In this document: positions 1-6,718 of the stretch, piece by piece
Numbering within the stretch: position 1 is the stretch's first letter
Layout: the number at the start of each line of letters is the position of its first letter
Program-made: the position numbers and the translations under genes
DNA from: Chryseobacterium taeanense
GTDB taxonomy: Bacteria; Bacteroidota; Bacteroidia; Flavobacteriales; Weeksellaceae
Direction: 5' to 3'
Assembly (NCBI RefSeq): GCF_900099685.1
Contig: NZ_FNDW01000008.1
Location: 100,138-164,137, forward strand
DNA length: 64,000 nt
The notes under the pieces: model-generated
Database searches by the model: none
What the model was told of the DNA's origin: nothing
Seen by the model: only the letters and a program-made list of their open reading frames with translations

Positions 1-2
1 GA

Positions 3-251
3 AACACAACTAAAAAAAATGAATCCGGTGGTTTAGGATTAGCCGTAATATTCGAGTTTATTAAATTAAACGGAGGAAGTATTCAAATAGTTTCTGCGGA
101 CGGTTATTATGAAGTTATTAAGGGAAATGTTAGAAAACAAAGACTCACAAGTTATTTTGGAGGGACAATTGTTACACTTATTTTTAATTTCAATGATAAG
201 AATTCTTACAGTTTAGTAAATGAAGAAAATGATTTAAGCAATCCTTTTTAA
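3..251 (+). CDS. GHKL/HATPase-type ATPase, C-terminal end only (5' part lies outside the window)
   Basis: An open frame runs in from the left edge and gives 82 residues before its stop. It begins with NTTKKNESGGLGLAVIFEF, whose GGLGLAVI matches the glycine-rich G2 box of histidine-kinase-like (GHKL) ATPases. YFGGTIVTLIFN follows, the usual last beta-strand of that fold. The tail YSLVNEENDLSNPF is acidic and polar. The gene lies just upstream of a STAS-like gene and a PIN-domain gene on the same strand, so it is probably the first gene of a three-gene operon. ATPase/STAS pairs are known from SpoIIAB/SpoIIAA-type partner switching; that parallel is inference. The N-box is outside the window, so activity cannot be judged. 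Confidence 0.7.
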   Translation, partial: NTTKKNESGGLGLAVIFEFIKLNGGSIQIVSADGYYEVIKGNVRKQRLTSYFGGTIVTLIFNFNDKNSYSLVNEENDLSNPF

Positions 252-252
252 T
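207..252 (+). repeat. Copy A of a 46-bp imperfect direct repeat (3' end of the ATPase gene)
   Basis: This stretch encodes the end of the ATPase (YSLVNEENDLSNPF and stop). A second copy at 280-325 differs at only five positions. The two copies are 27 bp apart. Confidence 0.75.
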
Positions 253-279
253 CATAAAATCTTTAATAATTACTGCACT

Positions 280-325
280 TACAGTTTAATAAATGAAGAA
301 AATAACTTAAGTAATTCTTTTTAAT
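280..325 (+). repeat. Copy B of the 46-bp direct repeat: duplicated tail remnant in the intergenic gap
   Basis: It would encode YSLINEENNLSNSF and a stop. The differences from copy A give V/I, D/N and P/S changes plus one silent change, as expected of two once-coding copies. No open frame leads into it, so it is a leftover of duplication or homologous exchange. Confidence 0.7.
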
Positions 326-349
326 TATATATTTACAAAAACAAAATCT

Positions 350-703
350 ATGATCCATTTAAAGGTAAAAGATGTAATTGGTACTAACTTAGCTGTGTCA
401 ACAGAGAACGGAGAGAAGGTATACAAGGAGATTGAAAAAAACCTTAATCAGGGTGAAACTGTAATTTTAGATTTCTATGATATATCATTAATAATTACTG
501 CATTTTTAAATGCAGCGATTGGATCTCTGTTTAGGGATCAAAAATACACAACAAAATTTTTAAACGAAAATGTCCTTTTAAAAAATATAGATAGTAGCGA
601 CACACAATTATTTATCGAAGTTATTAATAGGGCAAAAGAGTATTTTGCCAATAAAGATTTTATTGATAAAAATAATCAAGATTCAATTTATGGCAAAGAT
701 TAA
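350..703 (+). CDS. STAS-like domain protein (DUF4325 family)
   Basis: This 117-aa protein has an N-terminal beta-rich part, then VILDFYDISLIITAFLNAAI, the hallmark segment of STAS-like DUF4325 proteins (hydrophobic strand, D-F, then a helix starting near the position used as phospho-serine in true STAS anti-anti-sigma factors). Here that position reads T-A-F, so no serine is present. The C-terminus is charged. It starts 24 bp after the duplicated ATPase tail and overlaps the next gene by 14 nt, which suggests translational coupling. The role is unknown. From its neighbours it may be the regulatory partner of the ATPase and hold the PIN nuclease in check (inference). Confidence 0.65.
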   Translation: MIHLKVKDVIGTNLAVSTENGEKVYKEIEKNLNQGETVILDFYDISLIITAFLNAAIGSLFRDQKYTTKFLNENVLLKNIDSSDTQLFIEVINRAKEYFANKDFIDKNNQDSIYGKD

Positions 704-1232
704 TATTGATAATTATAAAATCAAATTTTCTGATAAATTTTTCTTTGATACAAATATTTGGTTGCTTCTTTTTGGGACCGTGGCTAGTTTTCAAAAATTT
801 GAACAAAGAAAATATTCAAATTTTTTTGGTAATCTAGTTTCTAGTGAAAATTCAATTTATATTACATCTCTTGTATTATCTGAATTTTCAAACGTTTTAT
901 TGAGGAGGGATTTTAAGCAATGGCAAGAAAATACTAATTCGTACACAAAATCATTTAAGATTGATTTTGTTGGAACTGAAGAATATAAGAAATCTGTTTA
1001 TTCTATCAAAATATTACTAGATAAAATATTAAATGTTCCCAATCTCATAAAAATTGGAGATAGTTTACAAACAATGGACATGGAGATAGTCTTAGAAAAT
1101 TTCGAGAAAATTGATTTTAATGATTGTTATTATGGCGAACTATGCAAGCTTTATGACTATAAGATGGTTTCTCATGATAAAGATTTAGATGTTCTTTCTA
1201 CTAAAATTGATTTGATTACTCTCCACAATTAA
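690..1232 (+). CDS. PIN-domain protein, probable ribonuclease
   Basis: The protein is 180 aa from ATG 690; an earlier in-frame ATG at 645 would bury the start deep inside the STAS-like gene and add a Lys/Ile-rich extension, so 690 is preferred. PIN signatures are visible in order: FFFDTNIWLLL (first Asp), LVLSEFSNVLL (Glu), DFNDCYYGELC (third acidic site) and SHDKDLDVL (fourth). These are the metal-binding acids of PIN RNases. Many PIN proteins are toxins with a small antitoxin just upstream; here the upstream partner is a STAS-like protein, which is unusual. A terminator follows at once, so this is the last gene of the cassette. Substrate is unknown. Confidence 0.75.
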   Translation: MAKINIDNYKIKFSDKFFFDTNIWLLLFGTVASFQKFEQRKYSNFFGNLVSSENSIYITSLVLSEFSNVLLRRDFKQWQENTNSYTKSFKIDFVGTEEYKKSVYSIKILLDKILNVPNLIKIGDSLQTMDMEIVLENFEKIDFNDCYYGELCKLYDYKMVSHDKDLDVLSTKIDLITLHN

Positions 1233-1258
1233 ATTGTATTTACGATTCAAGTAATTAT

Positions 1259-1285
1259 AATGCAGAACAAAGCATGTTCTGCATT
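1259..1285 (+). terminator. Intrinsic terminator of the ATPase/STAS-like/PIN cassette
   Basis: An 11-bp perfect stem, AATGCAGAACA / TGTTCTGCATT, with a 5-nt loop, is followed by a weak T-rich tail. It lies 26 bp after the PIN stop codon. Confidence 0.7.
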
Positions 1286-1423
1286 AACTTTTATATATTA
1301 AAGATTATATCTTATTACTGTTCGAGCTAACACAAGAAAGATGCACCTTAAAATCCAGGGAAATAGGAGAGCAAATGATTCAAGGGAGTTTAAAGTCAAA
1401 CGTTAAATGATGATTGTTTAGCA

Positions 1424-2959
1424 TCAACCATTCCAAAATTCCCTGTCAAGGCTTCTATATTGTATGGCTTCCGAAACATGATTAGAAAGAATATTTTCGG
1501 AACCTTCCAGATCGGCAATCGTTCTGGATACTTTAAGAATCCGGTCGTATGCTCTTGCTGAAAGGTTCAGCTTTTCCATGGCTGTTTTTATCAGACTAAA
1601 TGAGCTTTCGTCCAGACTGCAATATTTTTCAATTTCTTTCGGTCCGATTTGAGCGTTATAGCTTATTTTCAAATCCTTATACCGTTCTCTCTGAATCTCA
1701 CGAGCCAGAAGAACACGTTTTCTGATCTCTTCGCTTTTTTCGCCTTTTCTGCGTTCTGCCAGTTGCTCAAATTCTACTTTCTGTACTTCAATGTGAATAT
1801 CAATTCTATCCAGCAACGGTCCGGAAAGCTTGTTCATATAACGCTGCATTTCGTAGACTGTGGAAGTATTATTCGGATCATCAGGAAAAAATCCGCTCGG
1901 ACTTGGGTTCATGGATGCAACCAGCATAAAGCTCGCCGGATAATTCACTGTAAATCTCGCTCTGGAAATAGTTACTTCACGATCTTCAAGAGGTTGTCTC
2001 ATTACTTCCAACACTGTTCTCTTGAATTCCGGCATTTCATCAAGGAACAACACACCATTGTGAGCAAGGGAAATCTCTCCGGGTTGCGGATAACCTCCTC
2101 CACCGACAAGCGCGACATCAGAAATCGTATGATGCGGCGCACGAAAGGGACGAACCGTCATTAGGGAAGTTTCCGCTCCCATTTTTCCGGCTACAGAATG
2201 TATTTTTGTGGTTTCCAAGGCTTCTTTTAAACTTAACGGAGGCAAAATACTGGGAACTCTTTTCGCCAGCATTGTCTTTCCACTTCCGGGAGGGCCAATT
2301 AAAATAATGTTATGTCCACCAGCCGCTGCAACTTCCATGGCGCGTTTTGCCGTTTCCTGCCCTTTAACCTCGGAAAAATCAAAAGGAAAATCATTTATTT
2401 TTTCCTGAAATTCTTTCCTGGTGTCTATTTCAACTTTTTGTAGTGGTTTTCCTTCGTTAAAAAAGTCAATAACTTCTCTGATATTTTCTGCTGCGAAAAC
2501 ATTGATATTGTTTACGATAGCCGCTTCCCGTGTATTCTGTTTCGGAAGAATAATTCCTTTAAAACCTTCTTCTCTGGCCTGTATGGCAATTGGCAAAACA
2601 CCTTTTATCGGCTGCAGTTTACCGTCGAGAGAAAGCTCTCCCATAATAATATAATCCTGAATATTTTCGGCAAGAATCTGGTCAGATGCCGCAAGGATAC
2701 CAATGGCAATGCTTAAATCGTAGGCAGCGCCTTCTTTACGAAGATCGGCCGGTGCCATATTGATGGTGATTTTCTTTCCGGGAATTTTGTAACCTACATT
2801 TTTCAAGGCGGCCGAAATCCTATAACTGCTTTCTTTAATGGCATTATCAGGAAGACCAACCAAATGATAACCGACTCCGCCTGTATCTACATTAACTTCA
2901 ATTGTGATCGTCTGGGCTGAAACGCCATGAATTGCACTTCCATAAATTTTTATCAGCAT
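1424..2959 (-). CDS. comM: ComM/YifB-family Mg-chelatase-like AAA+ ATPase
   Basis: This 511-aa protein has the full YifB/ComM architecture: an N-terminal Lon-protease-like S5 domain (about 1-170, with APADLRKEGAAYDLSIAIGI), an AAA+ core with Walker A GPPGSGKTMLAKR and Walker B GVLFLDEMPEF, a sensor region with SMNPSPSGFFPDD, and a C-terminal Mg-chelatase helical domain. In Vibrio and Haemophilus, ComM is a hexameric helicase that helps branch migration during natural transformation; in non-competent bacteria its role is unclear. It is a single gene, convergent with the PIN cassette. A TATTTTTG -7 box lies 17 bp upstream of the start. Confidence 0.93.
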   Translation of the reverse strand: MLIKIYGSAIHGVSAQTITIEVNVDTGGVGYHLVGLPDNAIKESSYRISAALKNVGYKIPGKKITINMAPADLRKEGAAYDLSIAIGILAASDQILAENIQDYIIMGELSLDGKLQPIKGVLPIAIQAREEGFKGIILPKQNTREAAIVNNINVFAAENIREVIDFFNEGKPLQKVEIDTRKEFQEKINDFPFDFSEVKGQETAKRAMEVAAAGGHNIILIGPPGSGKTMLAKRVPSILPPLSLKEALETTKIHSVAGKMGAETSLMTVRPFRAPHHTISDVALVGGGGYPQPGEISLAHNGVLFLDEMPEFKRTVLEVMRQPLEDREVTISRARFTVNYPASFMLVASMNPSPSGFFPDDPNNTSTVYEMQRYMNKLSGPLLDRIDIHIEVQKVEFEQLAERRKGEKSEEIRKRVLLAREIQRERYKDLKISYNAQIGPKEIEKYCSLDESSFSLIKTAMEKLNLSARAYDRILKVSRTIADLEGSENILSNHVSEAIQYRSLDREFWNG

Positions 2960-2975
2960 TATACGTGTTTTGATG

Positions 2976-2983
2976 CAAAAATA
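2976..2983 (-). promoter_or_regulatory. Putative -7 promoter box for comM
   Basis: TATTTTTG on the minus strand matches the Bacteroidota TAnnTTTG -7 box. No clear TTTG -33 box is seen at 19 bp. Confidence 0.4.
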
Positions 2984-3111
2984 ATATATTTTTTCTAATC
3001 TTTCCAGAGATTTATCATTAAAAGGTGTTTTAAAGTTTAGCGGTAAAGCTCGTCATTAAGTCAAATTAAGAATAGAAAAATTTAGACTCACTTTAAGTTT
3101 CAATATTTTAT

Positions 3112-3119
3112 TACATTTG
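3112..3119 (+). promoter_or_regulatory. Putative -7 promoter box for the csaA/exonuclease/sufT-like operon
   Basis: TACATTTG fits TAnnTTTG and leaves a leader of about 50 nt before the first ATG. The -33 region is not a clear match. Confidence 0.45.
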
Positions 3120-3175
3120 TAAGAACACAAAATTCTATAATGGAATAGAACTTCAATATTTAATCACATATTATC

Positions 3176-3523
3176 ATGATAATAAAACCTGAAATCTCGT
3201 GGGAAGATTTTGAAAAAATTGACATCAGATGCGGAACGATCGTTTCAGTTCATGATTTTGAAAAAGCCCGAAATCCTTCTTATCAGCTGGAAATAGATTT
3301 TGGAGATTTAGGCATAAAAAAATCATCTGCTCAAATTACCTCTCTTTACAAAAAGGAAGAACTGATCGGCATGCAAATTCTGGCTGTAGTAAATTTTCCT
3401 AAAAAGCAGATCGCCAATTTTTTCAGCGAATGCCTGGTTTTGGGTGTTTATGGAGAAAATAAAAAAGATGTAACCCTTTTAATGCCTTCATTGCCAACAA
3501 AAAATGGTATGCAGGTAGGATAA
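3176..3523 (+). CDS. csaA: CsaA-like tRNA-binding-domain protein
   Basis: A 115-aa protein made of one OB-fold tRNA-binding domain of the EMAP/Trbp111 type. ISWEDFEKIDIRCGTIVSV at residues 8-26 is the family start, and NFPKKQIANFFSECLVLG is the conserved second half. CsaA is described as an export-related chaperone in Bacillus; related stand-alone domains bind tRNA. Length and motifs match the family well. The gene heads a tight plus-strand run with an exonuclease 15 bp downstream. The true role in Bacteroidota is not established. Confidence 0.88.
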   Translation: MIIKPEISWEDFEKIDIRCGTIVSVHDFEKARNPSYQLEIDFGDLGIKKSSAQITSLYKKEELIGMQILAVVNFPKKQIANFFSECLVLGVYGENKKDVTLLMPSLPTKNGMQVG

Positions 3524-3538
3524 AAAATAAAAAAACAA

Positions 3539-4243
3539 ATGATACACCACATTCCTATAGAAAGGATTTTATTTATTGATATTGAAACAGTTCCAGGCTC
3601 CGGAGCATGGGAAGAATTATCTGAGCCGGAACAAATCCTTTGGGATAAGAAAACAAAATTTCAGAGAAAAGATGAGATTTCTGCAGAAGAGTTTTATTCA
3701 GAAAGAGCCGGAATTATGGCTGAATTTGGAAAAATCATCTGCATTACCATCGGAATGCTGGAAAAAAATGATACGTTAAAAATTAAAAGCTTCGCAGGAG
3801 ATGACGAAAAAAAGATCCTGCTGGAGTTTGGAGAAATCTTTAACAGTCCGCGGCTGAAAGACGTAATTCTATGTGCCCACAATGGCAAAGAGTTTGATTT
3901 TCCGTGGATTGCGAGACGGTTTCTAATCAATGGAATCATGCCGCCTGTTCCGTTCCAGATGTTTGGGAAAAAACCATGGGAAATTCCTCATATCGATACC
4001 ATGGAACTCTGGAAGTTCGGAGATTATAAAAGTTTTGTTTCTCTCGAACTCCTGGCTCACCTCTTTGGAATTCCTACCCCGAAAGACGATATTGACGGCT
4101 CAATGGTTTCATCAATCTACTACATAGAGAAAGACTTGCAAAGAATAGTTGACTATTGTGAAAAAGATGTCTTAACTTTGGCAAACATTTTCCGGCGTAT
4201 GCGTCAGGAAGATTTGTTGAAAAGGTACATCAATTTAGATTAA
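3539..4243 (+). CDS. Predicted 3'-5' exonuclease, DEDDy type (PolB exonuclease-like)
   Basis: A 234-aa stand-alone proofreading-type exonuclease. All three Exo motifs are visible: ExoI FIDIETVP (D14, E16), ExoII CAHNGKEFDFPW (N115, D120) and ExoIII YCEKD (Y206, D210), the tyrosine marking the DEDDy subclass. It matches the predicted PolB-exonuclease-like family found as single-domain proteins in Bacteroidota. It sits between csaA and a SUF-type gene, with only 3 bp to the latter, so the three are probably co-transcribed. The substrate is unknown; 3'-5' trimming of DNA is the usual expectation. Confidence 0.82.
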   Translation: MIHHIPIERILFIDIETVPGSGAWEELSEPEQILWDKKTKFQRKDEISAEEFYSERAGIMAEFGKIICITIGMLEKNDTLKIKSFAGDDEKKILLEFGEIFNSPRLKDVILCAHNGKEFDFPWIARRFLINGIMPPVPFQMFGKKPWEIPHIDTMELWKFGDYKSFVSLELLAHLFGIPTPKDDIDGSMVSSIYYIEKDLQRIVDYCEKDVLTLANIFRRMRQEDLLKRYINLD

Positions 4244-4246
4244 AAA

Positions 4247-4573
4247 ATGAAATTTACAGACGATCAGATTGCTGACATTGGTGAAGAGATCATCAAAGTC
4301 TTAAAAACCGTTTATGACCCTGAAATTCCGGTAGATATCTACGAGCTTGGACTTGTTTATGATGTTCAGATTTCCGATGATGCAGACGTTAAAATCATCA
4401 TGACACTTACAACCCCCAACTGCCCGGTTGCAGAAACGCTTCCACAGGAAGTAAAAGACAAGGTTGCAGAGGTTGAAAATGTAAAAAGCGTCGATCTGGA
4501 GCTTACTTTTGAACCAAGCTGGCATAAAGATATGATGAGCGAAGAAGCTAAATTTGAGCTGGGAATGCTTTAA
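4247..4573 (+). CDS. MIP18/PaaD-family (DUF59) Fe-S assembly protein, SUF-associated
   Basis: A 108-aa DUF59 protein. VYDPEIPVDIYELGLVYDV is the family signature and TTPNCPVAETLP carries the conserved cysteine thought to be the reactive residue. In Bacteroidota such proteins are usually annotated as SUF system Fe-S cluster assembly proteins (SufT-like) and take part in maturing Fe-S proteins. It is the last gene of its run, ending in a strong bidirectional hairpin. No other suf genes are in the window, so the link to SUF rests on family knowledge. Confidence 0.85.
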   Translation: MKFTDDQIADIGEEIIKVLKTVYDPEIPVDIYELGLVYDVQISDDADVKIIMTLTTPNCPVAETLPQEVKDKVAEVENVKSVDLELTFEPSWHKDMMSEEAKFELGML

Positions 4574-4590
4574 TTTAAGTTACAATAAAT

Positions 4591-4617
4591 AAGGCTGTCT
4601 TTTTTTCGACAGCCTTT
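4591..4617. terminator. Bidirectional terminator between the DUF59 gene and the sulfurtransferase gene
   Basis: A 9-bp perfect stem, AAGGCTGTC / GACAGCCTT, with a T-rich loop lies between two convergent genes and can serve both. Confidence 0.8.
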
Positions 4618-4639
4618 CTTATATCTATTAATAACTCAC

Positions 4640-5476
4640 TTAATTTCCTTTCGCAATTTCTTTTCCTTCCCTTCTGCTCCATTCACTCCACGAGCCAACA
4701 TATAAAGACGGGATTTTAAAACCGGCATACTCCAAAGCAAGAATAGTATGACACGCTGTTACTCCAGAACCGCAATGAATAATTAGGTTTTCAGGCTTTC
4801 CTTGCAACAATTTTGAATATTTCTCTTTTAAAATTTCCGGGGAAAGGAAATTACCACTTTCATCAAGATTTTCAGAAAAAGGAATATTGATCGCTCCGGG
4901 AATATGACCTGCAACCAGATCAATCGGTTCAGACTCTCCTTTATAACGATAAGCATCACGAACATCAATGACCGTTGAAGAAGTGTTTACTATTTCATTT
5001 TCAACCTCTTCCAGCATCGAAATAGGAAGAAACCAATTCTCTCTTTTTGTTAATTCAGTTTTTTTAAAGTACTCCTCACCGGAAGTAAATTCAAGACCTT
5101 CTTTCTCCGCATTTTGAAAACCACCGTCTAAAACCTGCACTTTTTCAAACCCGGAAGCCCTCAGCATCCACCAAGCTCTGGCAGCTGCATTAGCTCCATT
5201 TTTATCATCGTAGACAACAATATGTGAGTCTTCCGAAATTCCAAGATTTGAAAGGGTTTGCATAAATTTTTCAACCCCAGGCAAGGGATGCCTTCCCCCA
5301 AACGCAGCATCTTCTCCAATTTCTGCCAGATCTTTATCCAGATCAATAAATCTTGCACCTTTGATATGCTTATTCAGATAATTCTGGTAGACATCTTTAC
5401 CTACTCTGGCATCAAGAATAACAAGATTTTCTGAGGAGAGGTTTTTTAATTCGGAAGGAGAAATTATTGGTGACAT
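4640..5476 (-). CDS. sseA: Two-domain sulfurtransferase (thiosulfate / 3-mercaptopyruvate type)
   Basis: A 278-aa protein with two rhodanese domains: an inactive N-terminal one (about 1-130, VILDARVGKDVY and GGRHPLPGVEKF) and a catalytic C-terminal one with IIHCGSGVTACHT, Cys235 being the persulfide-forming residue. The CGSGVTA loop resembles mercaptopyruvate sulfurtransferase more than classical rhodanese (CRKGVT). It is expected to move sulfur from 3-mercaptopyruvate or thiosulfate to acceptors such as cyanide or thioredoxin. It is a single cytoplasmic gene. Confidence 0.88.
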   Translation of the reverse strand: MSPIISPSELKNLSSENLVILDARVGKDVYQNYLNKHIKGARFIDLDKDLAEIGEDAAFGGRHPLPGVEKFMQTLSNLGISEDSHIVVYDDKNGANAAARAWWMLRASGFEKVQVLDGGFQNAEKEGLEFTSGEEYFKKTELTKRENWFLPISMLEEVENEIVNTSSTVIDVRDAYRYKGESEPIDLVAGHIPGAINIPFSENLDESGNFLSPEILKEKYSKLLQGKPENLIIHCGSGVTACHTILALEYAGFKIPSLYVGSWSEWSRREGKEIAKGN

Positions 5477-5530
5477 TATATTGATTTTTTTAATTAAATT
5501 GGGATAAAACCAATTGTTTTCTGAATATTA

Positions 5531-5550
5531 AAGCGGGCTTCGGCCCGCTT
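5531..5550. terminator. GC-rich UUCG-loop hairpin, probable terminator
   Basis: AAGCGGGC TTCG GCCCGCTT is a perfect 8-bp stem with a stable tetraloop. It lies between two minus-strand genes and is a likely end point for the upstream HMG-CoA-lyase-like gene. The best T-run lies on the plus-strand side. Confidence 0.6.
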
Positions 5551-5577
5551 CTATTGATATTTTTATTTTTTTTCTCT

Positions 5578-5664
5578 CGCAGATTTAGCAGATGACGCAG
5601 ATTTTTTTAAAGAGAAAAATAAGTGCATTTTTTTTATTTGCTTGATCTGTTAAATCTGCTAGAT
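5578..5664. repeat. Intergenic palindromic repeat (CGCAGATTTAGCAGAT type)
   Basis: The left arm CGCAGATTTAGCAGAT and the right arm ATCTGTTAAATCTGCTAGAT form a long imperfect inverted repeat, with the internal partial copy GACGCAGATTT. Short intergenic elements of this wording are familiar from flavobacterial genomes (knowledge, not searched). Confidence 0.55.
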
Positions 5665-5682
5665 ATATTATTTCAAATTAAT

Positions 5683-6531
5683 TTAAAAATGAAAAATATC
5701 CTTTGCTTTATTATATGAGCTTTCGAAGTTCAGCAGGTTCAGTTTATGACTCGCTTTTTCCACACTCATGAAATTGATAACCTGTTCAGTAGGCATATTG
5801 CCGACTAAATCATCTTTTGCCATCGGGCAACCACCAATTCCTTTAATGGCACTGTCGAATCTTCTACAACCCTGATCGTAAGCAGCTTTTAACTTAGAAT
5901 AAGAATCTTCATAGCGGTTATGAAAATGAGCACCAAAACTGATTTCAGGATATTTTGCCGGGATTTTCCCAAATAACAGAGAGATTATTTCCGATGTAGC
6001 AACTCCCGTTGTATCAGAAAGTAAAATATCTTTAATTCCAATTTCCGAAAACCGTTGTGTCCAGAAATCTACATCTTCCCATTTCCACATTTCTCCATAA
6101 GGATTTCCGAATGCCATGGAGAAGTAAATATTCAGCTGTTTGTTCTCCGTTTTTACCAGATTGAGCATTTTCACAATTTCGTTAAAAGCTTCTTCCTGGC
6201 TTTTGTTGGTATTCCTGTGCTGAAAAGTCTCAGAAATAGAAAAAGGGAAACCAATAATATCGACAGACTGATGCTTCAGTGCTTTTTCCGCCCCTCTGTA
6301 GTTGGCTACAATTGCGGAAATTTTTGTATTGGATCTGGATTTATCAATATTTTCAGCTACTTCAGCAGAATCGGCCATTTGTGGGATTGCTCTGGGAGAT
6401 ACAAAGCTGAGGCAATCCAGCACATCAAATCCTACATCCATCAGAGAGTTGATGTAATCTATTTTTTTATCTGTGGGAATAAATTCGACCCAACCCTGCA
6501 TTGCATCACGCGGACATTCAGTAAGAAACAT
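5683..6531 (-). CDS. Hydroxymethylglutaryl-CoA lyase-like protein (HMGL family)
   Basis: A 282-aa TIM-barrel protein of the HMGL-like family. Motifs in order: LTECPRDAMQG at the N-terminus (the catalytic Arg-Asp pair, normally GPRDGLQ), SFVSPRAIPQMAD, GAHFHNRYEDSY (metal-binding His-x-His) and IGGCPMAKDDLVGNMPTE, holding the catalytic Cys loop. HMG-CoA lyase splits HMG-CoA into acetyl-CoA and acetoacetate in leucine breakdown. The slightly changed N-terminal motif (CPRDAMQ) leaves room for a related activity. No other leucine-pathway genes are next to it. Its promoter region carries a perfect palindrome at 6561-6579. Confidence 0.8.
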   Translation of the reverse strand: MFLTECPRDAMQGWVEFIPTDKKIDYINSLMDVGFDVLDCLSFVSPRAIPQMADSAEVAENIDKSRSNTKISAIVANYRGAEKALKHQSVDIIGFPFSISETFQHRNTNKSQEEAFNEIVKMLNLVKTENKQLNIYFSMAFGNPYGEMWKWEDVDFWTQRFSEIGIKDILLSDTTGVATSEIISLLFGKIPAKYPEISFGAHFHNRYEDSYSKLKAAYDQGCRRFDSAIKGIGGCPMAKDDLVGNMPTEQVINFMSVEKASHKLNLLNFESSYNKAKDIFHF

Positions 6532-6549
6532 TTTTTACTTTTAGATTTT

Positions 6550-6579
6550 CTCAAATATAATAAAACTAAACAATTTAGT
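6550..6579 (-). promoter_or_regulatory. Promoter -7 box with adjoining palindromic operator upstream of the HMG-CoA-lyase-like gene
   Basis: On the minus strand TATATTTG (6557-6550) fits the -7 box. Just upstream, AAACTAAA-CAA-TTTAGTTT (6561-6579) is a perfect 8+3+8 inverted repeat lying where the -33 region should be, as a repressor site would. Confidence 0.55.
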
Positions 6580-6691
6580 TTACCAATTACCAAATCTACC
6601 ATTAATTTGATTGTCAAACATTTATATGTTATTTAAAATTTCAATCGTGTATATCCGATTACAAATAAGTCATTCCGAGCCTCAAAATTAT

Positions 6692-6699
6692 TAACTTTG
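6692..6699 (+). promoter_or_regulatory. Putative -7 promoter box for pepT
   Basis: TAACTTTG fits TAnnTTTG and leaves a leader of about 15-20 nt before the ATG at 6719. Confidence 0.5.
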
Positions 6700-6718
6700 T
6701 CCTAAATTTATACTAATA

